Shown one piece after another: positions 7,110-14,654 of a stretch of 64,000 nt of DNA. The notes under the pieces were generated by a model. The model did no database searches and had not been told where the DNA came from. It worked only from the letters and a program-made list of their open reading frames with translations. How positions within the stretch are numbered: position 1 is the first letter of the stretch; every line of letters begins with the position of its first letter. The position numbers and the translations under genes were made by a program. The DNA is from Siderastrea radians (lineage: Eukaryota > Cnidaria > Anthozoa > Scleractinia > Rhizangiidae), in assembly GCA_964017195.1 (NCBI GenBank), contig OZ024890.1, forward strand, positions 69,369,376 through 69,433,375, read 5' to 3'.

Positions 7110-7649
7110 TTAATCATTCCTTTGATGATACGGGTGACAACAAAGTTGATACCATCTGGCTTCTTGGCCTACAATCAATTGTTGAACGCGTTGACCGGCT
7201 TGATGGTCATTGCTTACATAATCATGATCCGAAAACTCATTTAAAAAGTCTTGCAAGGTCCGTCCACGGGCTTTGGCTTTCAAGTACAACAAGGCGTAAT
7301 CCCCACAACTCTTGCTTGAAATGGCTTGGAGGGACTTGCCATTGGTCACCACATACTTCCAATGTTTCACCATCCAATCTTGGAACGGGGCGGCTTGCAC
7401 GTACGTGTCCATGGGCAAGGCATAACTGTCGAGGATTTCACACACGTTTCCCTCGGTCCACACCCCTAACCAATGTTGTCCGGGTTGATCGTGCGGGTCG
7501 GTGTTCACAATGTAGCCTTGGGGTAGGGTCTTGACAGGCTTCTTGGGTAAACGATCACAGGCCACCGTTCCGTAAAAGACAGGCTTCAAGTGGGGGTCGT
7601 CGCGAGCTAAATAATCCAACTGCACATTATTCAAGGCCACGTGTTCCAT
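7110..7649 (-). CDS. Adenain-like cysteine protease
   Basis: ATG 7649 (179 residues) starts 5 bp after the capsid gene's end; the longer open frame extends only by reading through capsid sequence from upstream. The protein has the adenain/ULP fold signature: GQHW (His59), acidic partner in the following strand (Glu71 or Asp74), Gln108 for the oxyanion hole, and SKSCGDYALLYL with the nucleophile Cys115. In Polintons this enzyme matures capsid and core proteins. Many neighbours have QRGG/GxG motifs that could be its substrates. An AATAAA-type signal (AAATAAAAAA, about 7103-7112) lies at the 3' end. Intact. Confidence 0.85.
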   Translation of the reverse strand: MEHVALNNVQLDYLARDDPHLKPVFYGTVACDRLPKKPVKTLPQGYIVNTDPHDQPGQHWLGVWTEGNVCEILDSYALPMDTYVQAAPFQDWMVKHWKYVVTNGKSLQAISSKSCGDYALLYLKAKARGRTLQDFLNEFSDHDYVSNDHQAGQRVQQLIVGQEARWYQLCCHPYHQRND

Positions 7650-7653
7650 TTCT

Positions 7654-9054
7654 TCAGTGTTGGTAAATGTTGTACAACACGGCTCCGTTCTGGTCAATCT
7701 CCAGCAAGTTCTCAAATTCTCCATAGACGAGCACGGTTATATTGGTAGCGGGGGCGGCTCCAAATTCCAAGACCAATTGTAAATCGCCCGTTTGCTTGGG
7801 GTTGAGGTTTTGACTGTCGGCACAGCCATTGGCCACATTGTCAAACATGTACAAGGTACAATTTTTACCTTGGCCCCAATCTCCTAGTTCTACCATATTG
7901 CCTTTCTTTTTACACCAAGCCCCACTGGCTTGCAGAAAACGGAAGTACCCCAAGTTATCTCGGCTGCCATTGTTGTGCACTAAATGCAGGGTTTCATAAG
8001 GGTATTCTTCGCCTTTGACAATCTGTTTAATGGACGTCAGTCCAAATTTCTGGAAACAGAACGGATCTCGGGTCACATCTCCATTGAAGGCGCGGCTGTC
8101 CAACAACCCCACAATCAATCGGTCCGGTATTCTGTTTTGAAACAGGTTGGGGATATCAAAGCGGACCAGGTTGTCTTGCATGGTGAAGGTCCGGATTTCA
8201 CTGCGGACGGTCGGGTAAGATGCCACTTGGCCTTCATTGTGTCTTTTGGCAGATAAACTCTGGTAGATGGCGTCATTCAAACGCAGTTGGCAGAGATGAA
8301 ACCGCAGTTTGACATCGCCTTCCATCAATCGACCTGCCAGAGCCACTCCATTGAAAAACAGGGCCGGGCTATTGAAATGAAATTTCATCTTGATTTCGAT
8401 GCCAGGCACCAACAGTTTGCCGGTGTGAAACACTTCCAAGTGGGGGGTAAACACCAGACTGTGGGTAACGCCTCCAAGATACTTGACCCCTTCGGCCACA
8501 GAGCTATTGAAGGCTCCTTTCTGGTTGTCACTGAGAGCGTTCCAGTGAGCATGGTCTCCTGCTTTGTCTGTGTTGGTGGCCGTCCATTGGGGTGGGAAAT
8601 CCACTTGATTGAACCAGCCTTGGGGTCCTAACACGGTCTTGCCATCTTCTCGGTCATAATTCAGTAAGGTTTCCAGGTACGCTTTGTAATGATAGGTGTC
8701 GGATTGAGGACTGATCAACGTGCCATTCAATTGCAAGTCAATTTGTTTGATGATGGAATGGGCCAAATTATTGACGGGCCACAATTTTTCATCGGCCACC
8801 AAGTTGGCATTGGTACTTTTCTTCAATCTCAATTCCATGGTAAAGTAACTGCGTCCCAAATCCACAAAATCGTCTAATCCCGGAATGATGAATTCCATGG
8901 GATTGATACCCGTGGTGGTGGGTTGAATGGTAACCATGCGATAGGCATTGATACTAATGTCGGTCGGGGGCACCTTGAAAATCCGTAACGCCGGGTTGAC
9001 GGCCCCTTCGGAACGTGGGTGAGCCGGGGCGGTTTGTGTACTCACGTCAGCCAT
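7654..9054 (-). CDS. Major capsid protein, double jelly-roll
   Basis: 466 residues from ATG 9054. The N-terminal segment (VPPTDISINAYRMVTIQP, then IEFIIPG-type strands) and the PVNNLAHSIIKQIDLQLNG motif are typical of Polinton major capsid proteins, the family that includes the C. elegans F54H12.2-like sequences. The size fits the double jelly-roll hexon-like fold, trimers of which form the capsid shell. The frame is complete, followed after 4 bp by the protease and preceded by the small basic core genes. No stop, shift or lost segment is apparent, so capsid coding is preserved although the polymerase is not. Confidence 0.88.
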   Translation of the reverse strand: MADVSTQTAPAHPRSEGAVNPALRIFKVPPTDISINAYRMVTIQPTTTGINPMEFIIPGLDDFVDLGRSYFTMELRLKKSTNANLVADEKLWPVNNLAHSIIKQIDLQLNGTLISPQSDTYHYKAYLETLLNYDREDGKTVLGPQGWFNQVDFPPQWTATNTDKAGDHAHWNALSDNQKGAFNSSVAEGVKYLGGVTHSLVFTPHLEVFHTGKLLVPGIEIKMKFHFNSPALFFNGVALAGRLMEGDVKLRFHLCQLRLNDAIYQSLSAKRHNEGQVASYPTVRSEIRTFTMQDNLVRFDIPNLFQNRIPDRLIVGLLDSRAFNGDVTRDPFCFQKFGLTSIKQIVKGEEYPYETLHLVHNNGSRDNLGYFRFLQASGAWCKKKGNMVELGDWGQGKNCTLYMFDNVANGCADSQNLNPKQTGDLQLVLEFGAAPATNITVLVYGEFENLLEIDQNGAVLYNIYQH

Positions 9055-9057
9055 TGT

Positions 9058-9291
9058 TTAACGTCGTCGTCGTCGTCGAGTGGTGGTACGTCGTCGCCGT
9101 GAGGGGTTTTTATACCGTCGTCGTCGTGCTAAACGTTGTCTCAAATCAAACCCGGGCAGTGTCATCACCTCGGGACTCAACCAACCACCACGTTGTCGTC
9201 GCATCAGTTTCCAAAACGGATACAGTCCTCCCCATTGAGTCAACCCTCGATTACTGCGAATGCGTCGAGGTCGTGAATGCACGGGATCCAT
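9058..9291 (-). CDS. Arg-rich core protein with poly-Arg tail
   Basis: The ATG is at 9291 (77 residues); the frame two codons further begins with GTG. Aromatic/Gly-rich middle (GLTQWGGLYPFWKLM), RRQRGG at 31-36, then LSPEVMTLPGFDLRQRLA and a C-terminal tail of arginines ending in six. Protamine/pVII-like composition suggests DNA condensation in the virion. The QRGG is a candidate cleavage site. It is separated from the capsid ATG by 3 bp and abuts the 9294-9620 gene by 2 bp. Confidence 0.65.
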   Translation of the reverse strand: MDPVHSRPRRIRSNRGLTQWGGLYPFWKLMRRQRGGWLSPEVMTLPGFDLRQRLARRRRYKNPSRRRRTTTRRRRRR

Positions 9292-9293
9292 GT

Positions 9294-9620
9294 TCACACG
9301 CCCAAAATATCCCGTGCCCGTTTGGTTTGTTTGGGAAATAAGGCACTGGCGACCCGCACGGCGTCTTTCACGCTCTTATGACTCAACGCTTTCTTGGCTT
9401 GTTTGGTGATTTCCTTTTTAAGGGCGTCTTCGGCTTTGCGTTTGATCCCGCGTGTCAACCCCGTTGTCAAGCCTCTCTTGATATTACTAGGCAGTTTTAA
9501 AGGATTTCGCGTCCTTATAAGACCTTGCAACCCCCCACGCAACAGGTCCGTCGCCAACCCTTTGCCTTGTTGATCATACCACTCGTCGGTTCGAAATCGT
9601 GTCAAACTTCCCCCACGCAT
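9294..9620 (-). CDS. Small basic virion protein ending KRARDILGV
   Basis: 108 residues from ATG 9620. It starts MRGGSLTRF and has QQGKG at 17-21, a Gly/Leu-rich amphipathic region, and a Lys/Ala-rich helix. The C-terminal KRARDILGV matches the KRxRDIFG/S ending I know from a common small Polinton ORF, thought to be a minor capsid or pVI/pX-like protein. A TATA box (TATAAAAAG on the minus strand, 9677-9685) lies ~57 bp upstream. Likely packaged; possible membrane-lytic role by analogy with adenovirus pVI is inference only. Confidence 0.65.
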   Translation of the reverse strand: MRGGSLTRFRTDEWYDQQGKGLATDLLRGGLQGLIRTRNPLKLPSNIKRGLTTGLTRGIKRKAEDALKKEITKQAKKALSHKSVKDAVRVASALFPKQTKRARDILGV

Positions 9621-9676
9621 GGTGTCTTCTTCTTCACCAGGGATGCCTTTGGTTGTTTTTCACAGGGGGTTCGTCT

Positions 9677-9685
9677 CTTTTTATA
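9677..9685 (-). promoter_or_regulatory. TATA box upstream of the 9294-9620 gene
   Basis: TATAAAAAG on the minus strand begins directly at the stop of the 9687-9923 gene, ~57 bp before ATG 9620. TATA boxes at gene ends recur through this element and suggest several separately started transcripts. Confidence 0.55.
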
Positions 9686-9686
9686 C

Positions 9687-9923
9687 TCACATGAGGCTGC
9701 ACGTAAACGATTCCCCCGCATAGCGTTTTCGTTTTCCTTGTCGGATTTCCTCCATGCGTTTCAAATGCGATTTTCTGGCATTCTTTTTCGCCAACTTTTC
9801 TATCCCTTTGGTGATGGACCAGGCCGTTTTAGGAATTCCCGCAATCACGGCGTTGATCCCTTCCCCCGCTTGGGGAGGTTGTTTCCGGCGTCGTTGTCGT
9901 CGTCGTCGTCGTTTCGGAGGCAT
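9687..9923 (-). CDS. Small Arg-rich core-like protein with QAGEG motif
   Basis: 78 residues from ATG 9923. Poly-Arg leader (PPKRRRRRQRRRKQ), then QAGEG-INAV (18-26), a hydrophobic amphipathic helix (AGIPKTAWSITKGIEKLAKK) and a basic tail ending with one cysteine. It shares the leader-motif-helix layout with 4473-4748 and 3983-4156. A TATA-like CATAAAAAAG (about 9955-9964, minus) lies 35 bp upstream, overlapping the previous gene's end. Probably a virion core or minor capsid protein; exact function unknown. Confidence 0.6.
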   Translation of the reverse strand: MPPKRRRRRQRRRKQPPQAGEGINAVIAGIPKTAWSITKGIEKLAKKNARKSHLKRMEEIRQGKRKRYAGESFTCSLM

Positions 9924-9959
9924 GATGATTGACTGGGGGTTTCTTCTCGACTCTCTTTT

Positions 9960-10994
9960 TTATGCCTTTTTGAAGTGCAAGGTGACAATGGTATGACCGT
10001 CACCAAACTTGACCAAGTCTCCTCCGGCACCAATCGTTTCAGCCACTTGAACGTGAATGATTTCCACCACCTCGTTACGAAGAGACATGTATTGAATGTG
10101 CAACGGCTCAAAGTACAGGGTGCCACGTGCTTGTCGCTTGTACTGGATTTCACGCAACAAATCAGTCACGCGATTGCCTACCATCGTGCTGCCTGCCACG
10201 TCGGAGTACACGTGCAACGATCGTGTAGGTTCCCCCACCACCGCCCGAAACGCCACATTCAAGTTGGTGAAACGCCAACCACAACTCATACTCAATTCCA
10301 TGTAGTCTTGCACTCGACTGGTGGTCCAAAACACCGGGTTCCCATCCTTATCTGTGATATCCTTCCAATCAGTGTTCTTGGTCATGTCGGGGATTTGATC
10401 CCCCAGGAAGTCTTGTTGTAAGTTCGGGCCCAAAATCCATCCGCTGGTGATTTTACGTAACCATCCCATCTTGGCAGCTAACTTGGTATGAACGGCAAAC
10501 GAGGGCGTGCGAACGGATCCATCATGAGAGACATTCGTGTTGTCAATGAGCAGATCCTCCCCTTCCCAACGAAACTTGACGTACGTGTGTTTGCCTTGAT
10601 CGTCCAAAAACGTACCCCCTTGGATCACCGATTCCCGTCGTTTCTGTTCCACATGAGTAATGGCGGCTTTCATAAAACTCACCCCGTCCACCACCCAATC
10701 CCAGTCGTTAATATCGTCAATTTTGGTCACGGCCGCTCCATATTTGTTATAGGTCCCTCCGTCTTGACTGGGGGCTTTTAGGTGCCATTTGATGCCTAAG
10801 ACGTGTTGTCCTTTCATCACCAACTCGTACAAATTGACGCGCGCATCCGGTAAGGAAATGGCGCTCAACCCCACTTGCCATCCACCCCCTGTGAGTTGTA
10901 ACGGTTTCGGTAGACGAATCTTGAAGTTATTGGCTTGGTTGTTGGGAAATTCCCGTCGGTTGGAATGACTGGGTAACGTCACGTAGAACGACAT
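9960..10994 (-). CDS. Capsid-associated protein, FYVTLPS family, copy B (penton candidate)
   Basis: 344 residues from ATG 10994 (the longer open frame starts with GTG). It begins SFYVTLPSHSNRREFPNN and has LPKPLQLTGGGWQVGLSAIS near the N-terminus, the hallmark of a family found in most Polintons. The C-terminal part has LHVYSDVAG..VGNRVTDLLREI, the FEPLHIQYMSLRNEVVEII strand set and ends GHTIVTLHF. I take it as a minor capsid/penton candidate, although the assignment of this family to the penton is from memory and could be wrong. It is paralogous to the adjacent 11006-12046 protein along its whole length. Confidence 0.7.
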   Translation of the reverse strand: MSFYVTLPSHSNRREFPNNQANNFKIRLPKPLQLTGGGWQVGLSAISLPDARVNLYELVMKGQHVLGIKWHLKAPSQDGGTYNKYGAAVTKIDDINDWDWVVDGVSFMKAAITHVEQKRRESVIQGGTFLDDQGKHTYVKFRWEGEDLLIDNTNVSHDGSVRTPSFAVHTKLAAKMGWLRKITSGWILGPNLQQDFLGDQIPDMTKNTDWKDITDKDGNPVFWTTSRVQDYMELSMSCGWRFTNLNVAFRAVVGEPTRSLHVYSDVAGSTMVGNRVTDLLREIQYKRQARGTLYFEPLHIQYMSLRNEVVEIIHVQVAETIGAGGDLVKFGDGHTIVTLHFKKA

Positions 10995-11005
10995 CTTTGT
11001 CTGCT

Positions 11006-12046
11006 TCACACCACCACCTCCCTTTTAAAGTGGAGGGTCAGGAGGGTATGCCCTTCACCAAATTGGGCGAGAACCCCATTGATTTCGGCCATTTGCGTTT
11101 CCACGATCTCCACCACTTCGTTGCGTACCGGGACATATTGAATATGACGCGGTTCAAAGTGCGTGGTTTCTTTGGGTTGGTACTTGATTTCTCGTAAGAG
11201 ATCCGTGATGCGACCCCCTACCATACTACTGGTCCCGACATCACAATACACGTGCAAAGGACGCACCGAGGGAAATTCCGACGAGGGCCGAAAGGTCGCG
11301 TTCAAATTCACAAACCGCCAATTACAAGTCATACTCAAGTTCATATAATCCCCATCCACTTTCCAAAAGGCGGGTTTATTGCTGCCATCCACAACATCCG
11401 ACGGGGTAGGAATCGTGTCCGAATGAAATTCTTGTAGGATATTGGGCCCCAATCGATAGACTCCCGTCGACACTTGTTCAATCCATCCCATTCTCAAGGC
11501 CAAGGTTCTACCCCATTCCACGCGGGCCACTTGTCGTTTGTAATCCACATTGACGGTATTCAACACCAAATCCCCGTCGGAGGTCCATTCAAAGGTCGGG
11601 TACAATTTGACGCCATTGTTCTCTGCCCATATGTTGAGGGGTTGGGTTTGTTTGGCACGGCTTTGCTCGTAACGGTAGATCAATTGATGAAACAAGTGCG
11701 ATCCCGTCGACGAGGCCAATTCCTCTTTCATATCTCGACCGTAGGTAAAGAGTTCGCGACGTTGATGCCACCAGACATCGTTGCCTTGATCGTCTTTGTC
11801 GTGCACGCGTTCGTGCCATCGTACATACAACAGAGGATGGGAATCGCCCACGCCTCCTTCTTCCGCCACCACCGGAATGGTGGGTAAGGATAAACTCGCC
11901 ATGCCCACCATCCATCCTCGTCCCATAAATCGAATGGGTTTCGGTAACCGGTTTCGGAACAGATGGGCTTTGTTGCCCGGAAACTCCTTGGTACTCGCAT
12001 GACTCATCAACGTCACGTAAAACGACGAATTGGGGACGAACGTCAT
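11006..12046 (-). CDS. Capsid-associated protein, FYVTLPS family, copy A (penton candidate)
   Basis: 346 residues from ATG 12046. Same layout as the downstream copy: SSFYVTLMSHASTKEFPGN, GRGWMVGMASLSLP, a middle part with DYMNLSMTCNWRFVNLN, then LHVYCDVGTSSMVGGRITDL and a terminal HTLLTLHFKRE. The two proteins are clearly homologous but diverged, so this is an old tandem duplication. The start codon overlaps the integrase stop by 4 bp (ATGA-type), and 11 bp separate it from copy B. Both copies are intact, which suggests two related but distinct structural roles, for example heteromeric pentons. Penton identity is inferred. Confidence 0.7.
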   Translation of the reverse strand: MTFVPNSSFYVTLMSHASTKEFPGNKAHLFRNRLPKPIRFMGRGWMVGMASLSLPTIPVVAEEGGVGDSHPLLYVRWHERVHDKDDQGNDVWWHQRRELFTYGRDMKEELASSTGSHLFHQLIYRYEQSRAKQTQPLNIWAENNGVKLYPTFEWTSDGDLVLNTVNVDYKRQVARVEWGRTLALRMGWIEQVSTGVYRLGPNILQEFHSDTIPTPSDVVDGSNKPAFWKVDGDYMNLSMTCNWRFVNLNATFRPSSEFPSVRPLHVYCDVGTSSMVGGRITDLLREIKYQPKETTHFEPRHIQYVPVRNEVVEIVETQMAEINGVLAQFGEGHTLLTLHFKREVVV

Positions 12047-13218
12047 CGTCGTCGACGTCGTTTGCGCGGTTGAAGGGACGTCACGTCACCACGAGCAATC
12101 CAACTATTGTACTTGTCGGGCCACCCTTTCCACTTGACCAACCAACGATCTTTTTGACGCTTAAGTACCTTTTCGATGCGAAACACGTCGGACACCTGGA
12201 CTTTTTGTAAATCCTCTTCATAAAACGTGCCTTGGACGGGGGTGTCATCCCATTCGTGAATCTTATAGGTGGGCACGGGGCCCGGGATCACCCGATGCAC
12301 CACAAACACTTCTTCGGTCCAACCGGGGAGATAGCCTTTTTCAAAGGTCCGATGAATCGTGTTGAGACGAACCCGATCGCCCACTTTGAATTGAGGTTTT
12401 TTGTAGCCTTTCAATCGTTGGCCGTACAATCGTTTCCACACGGCTTCTTCGTTGTCCCACGTCACGTCTTGAGGGGCCATGCCAATACTTCGATGACGCG
12501 TGGCATTGTACCCTTGCACCAACTCGGGTAACACATCGTCAAAGCGTAAGGTGTTGGCCGTGGTCAAATACCGGTACAACCGTTCTTTCAAGGTGCGGTT
12601 AAATCGTTCCACCACACTGGCTTTGGCATCCCCTTCGGTGGAAAAATGGTGAATGTCTTGCTCCTCCACCCATCGTTGAAAGGTCCGATTGTAAAATTCT
12701 TTCCCTCGATCCGTTTGCAATCGGTTGGGGTGACGTCCTCCTTGTCTCACAATCTTCTCAAAGGCTTTCACGAGGGCCACCCCGGTTTTGGTTTTCAACG
12801 GTTGGACCCACGCGTATTTCGACAAGACATCCACGACGGTCAATAAGTAGCGTATACCCCGATTATGTTTAGCCAACCGTTGCACTTCGACTAAATCCGC
12901 GACCCATTGATCGTCCAACCCTCCCACGATCACGGGGACGGTGGGAAAACGACGACGTCGGGGTTTATGCAAGGTGTAGCCCACATCCTGTTCCAAGACC
13001 TGTTGGGCTTTTTTCAAAGGGAGGCCCTGGGCTTTGGCAAACCGTTGCACCCCACCTAAACTCCCCGGAGCGCTAGGATCGTGGTAACGGTTTAACCATT
13101 GTTGCGAGACCTGGCTTTTCTTCGTGGACGACGACGAGATAGGGCGTTTGGTTTTCTTCAACTTTGTTGTTGTTGACCAGCGTTGAGTTTTCTTTCGAGG
13201 GGCCATACGTTCTGACAT
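12043..13218 (-). CDS. Retrovirus-type integrase with chromodomain
   Basis: 391 residues from ATG 13218 (an alternative ATG at 13206). The rve core has the expected acidic residues: Asp108 (QWVADLVEV), Asp170 (LQTDRGKEFYN) and Glu204 (KASVVERFNRTLK). A small beta-barrel-like region follows (FKVGDRVRL, 277-285) and then a chromodomain (about 344-380: VFRIEKVLKR...WLVKWKGW...NSWI). This is the class integrase of Polintons/adintoviruses, which inserts the linear genome; the chromodomain may direct it to modified histones. The frame is intact, so integration function may persist or be recent. The first ~60 bp overlap the preceding gene in another frame. Confidence 0.93.
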   Translation of the reverse strand: MSERMAPRKKTQRWSTTTKLKKTKRPISSSSTKKSQVSQQWLNRYHDPSAPGSLGGVQRFAKAQGLPLKKAQQVLEQDVGYTLHKPRRRRFPTVPVIVGGLDDQWVADLVEVQRLAKHNRGIRYLLTVVDVLSKYAWVQPLKTKTGVALVKAFEKIVRQGGRHPNRLQTDRGKEFYNRTFQRWVEEQDIHHFSTEGDAKASVVERFNRTLKERLYRYLTTANTLRFDDVLPELVQGYNATRHRSIGMAPQDVTWDNEEAVWKRLYGQRLKGYKKPQFKVGDRVRLNTIHRTFEKGYLPGWTEEVFVVHRVIPGPVPTYKIHEWDDTPVQGTFYEEDLQKVQVSDVFRIEKVLKRQKDRWLVKWKGWPDKYNSWIARGDVTSLQPRKRRRRR

Positions 13219-13520
13219 TCATCCCATAACGTCGATATGGAAGGGATGGTGTGGGGATGCGCCTTTTGAATGATTCGATACCATCGCCAGGCGTCCGGAT
13301 GCCCTTTTAACCATACGACAAACACCACCCATCGATACAGGTTACGATCGACGTGGGTTTCTTCAAAGACGTGGAGAGGGTGCGCATCCTCGGGACAGGG
13401 AGGAATCGGGATGGGGGCCCCGGGTTGATGATCATATAACACTTGGCACAGGGTTTGATGGCATTGCCATTGCCCCAAGGACCAGAGAGACTCCCACGCA
13501 TCACACACAGCAGACTCCAT
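13158..13520 (-). CDS. Unknown 120-residue Trp/His/Cys-rich protein
   Basis: ATG 13520 to stop at 13158, overlapping the integrase start by 61 bp. The protein is rich in Trp, His and Cys (AWESLWSLGQWQCHQTLCQVL; VVFVVWLKGHPDAWRWYRII) with a Pro-rich loop (APIPIPPCPEDAHPL). I do not recognise it. Position between the zinc-finger gene and integrase, the good ATG (CTCC-ATG on + reads as a clean start) and the typical overlap make it likely real. AT-rich sequence with AATAAA-like signals on both strands (13525-13545) lies just upstream, marking the end of the previous transcript. Confidence 0.5.
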   Translation of the reverse strand: MESAVCDAWESLWSLGQWQCHQTLCQVLYDHQPGAPIPIPPCPEDAHPLHVFEETHVDRNLYRWVVFVVWLKGHPDAWRWYRIIQKAHPHTIPSISTLWDECQNVWPLERKLNAGQQQQS

Positions 13521-13563
13521 GGACTAAATAAAAAAAATTTATTCCTACTCCTTTTTAAAACCA

Positions 13564-14445
13564 TTAAAAGAGACCTAGACGACCATAAGTGACGGTCTCG
13601 AGATCTTTCTGCCAGTTCTCCACACTGTCACTGTACTTGGGGGGTGGTGGCGCTGGGGCCACCATCATTTCTTGACGGTTCTTGAGCTCTTGAATTTCTC
13701 GCAACAATTGTTTCTCATAATCTGTCAGGGGCCGATCCTCTTTCCTGGGGGCTCGAGGAGGCGGGCCTGGGATGTCATAGCCCCGCTTGGGATATCCTTG
13801 CGCATCCCGGGTAGGTATTTCAGCTTGTTGATCGGCTTTCTTGGGCGGGTTGTCATGAAACCAACTCCAGTACTTGGGACCCAAGGGTTGATCGGCCCAC
13901 CGGAAGAAGGCACACGTTTTCTTGGAACAATTCAGAAACAAACGATCGGGGTTCTGGGTCGAATGGCTCTGTTGTAGCGTGGCGGGTTCCCGGCAAAAGC
14001 ACTGCAAACAAGTCCACATGTCCAACACTTCTGTATGAGGTTGACTATACACGGCTTTCATATACTCCAGGGCTTGATCTTGTCCACAAAACAGCAAACA
14101 GGGTTGCATGGGACATTTCACATACTTCCATCCCTTTTGAGATTCTCGGGCCTCCAAACGCACGTCATGGCAAGGGCATACCATATAGTCCACCTTTTTC
14201 TTGTTGTCTTTGATTGGATGATGGCCCACCTCATTGTCAAACACGGTCATCAGAGTGAATGGGGGTGTAGATTGCTCCGCCATGTCATTCAATTCTTTCA
14301 TCATATCTTCCACCGCCGCTCGGGTATCTTCCACCACCTCCCCTACCACCGGATCACAGTCCACGGGCGTCATCGTTTGAATAGTCTTCTTCTTCTTCTT
14401 CCCCGAAGGAAGGTCGCTTGGCTTTCTCTTCCGATCGACTGACAT
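13564..14445 (-). CDS. Double zinc-finger protein (GRF-type)
   Basis: The start is taken as ATG 14445 (293 residues). A further in-frame ATG at 14490 lies upstream of, and overlaps, the TATA box (14478-14487) and so cannot be in the mRNA. After a nuclear-localisation-like KKKKK (16-20) come two zinc ribbons: Cys90/92-Cys111/116/120 and a GRF-like unit Cys146/149/151...Cys173...Cys178 with FLNC, CAFFRW. A Pro-rich linker and a short helical tail end the protein. GRF fingers bind single-stranded nucleic acids in topoisomerases, NEIL3 and APE2. A role in replication, repair or transcript control is inferred. Confidence 0.65.
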   Translation of the reverse strand: MSVDRKRKPSDLPSGKKKKKTIQTMTPVDCDPVVGEVVEDTRAAVEDMMKELNDMAEQSTPPFTLMTVFDNEVGHHPIKDNKKKVDYMVCPCHDVRLEARESQKGWKYVKCPMQPCLLFCGQDQALEYMKAVYSQPHTEVLDMWTCLQCFCREPATLQQSHSTQNPDRLFLNCSKKTCAFFRWADQPLGPKYWSWFHDNPPKKADQQAEIPTRDAQGYPKRGYDIPGPPPRAPRKEDRPLTDYEKQLLREIQELKNRQEMMVAPAPPPPKYSDSVENWQKDLETVTYGRLGLF

Positions 14446-14654
14446 CGTGCTCACGATTTTTTTCACCCGCCCCTGCCTTTTTATACCCATACCCCTACGC
14501 TGTCATTGGTCAGCTTGTTATGACCTTATAAGGACGTCTCCTCTTCCCATTGGTCAGCTTGTTATGACCTTATAAGGACCTCTTGTCTTCCCATTGGTCA
14601 GGTGTTCCTATTTAAGAGGGTCCCTTGCTCCCTGAATCGTCATTCTCCCAAGCC
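14446..14654. promoter_or_regulatory. Bidirectional promoter with 44-bp tandem CCAAT repeats
   Basis: Between the minus-strand zinc-finger gene and the plus-strand SLOG gene lie two identical 32-bp units at 14504-14535 and 14548-14579, plus a 10-bp third start at 14592-14601, at an exact 44-bp period. Each unit has CATTGGTCAG (inverted CCAAT box) and a palindromic GACCTTATAAGG-type core. TATA boxes flank the array: 14478-14487 facing left and TATTTAAG (14609-14616) facing right. Equally spaced CCAAT boxes suggest a strong shared promoter, perhaps for early genes. Confidence 0.65.

Noticed and set aside
7984..8631. Plus-strand frames opposite the capsid gene
   Set aside because: Antisense shadows; the minus-strand frame has clear capsid family motifs.
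13307..13564. 85-residue minus frame overlapping the 13158-13520 gene
   Set aside because: Same region, no better start or motif; treated as a shadow frame.
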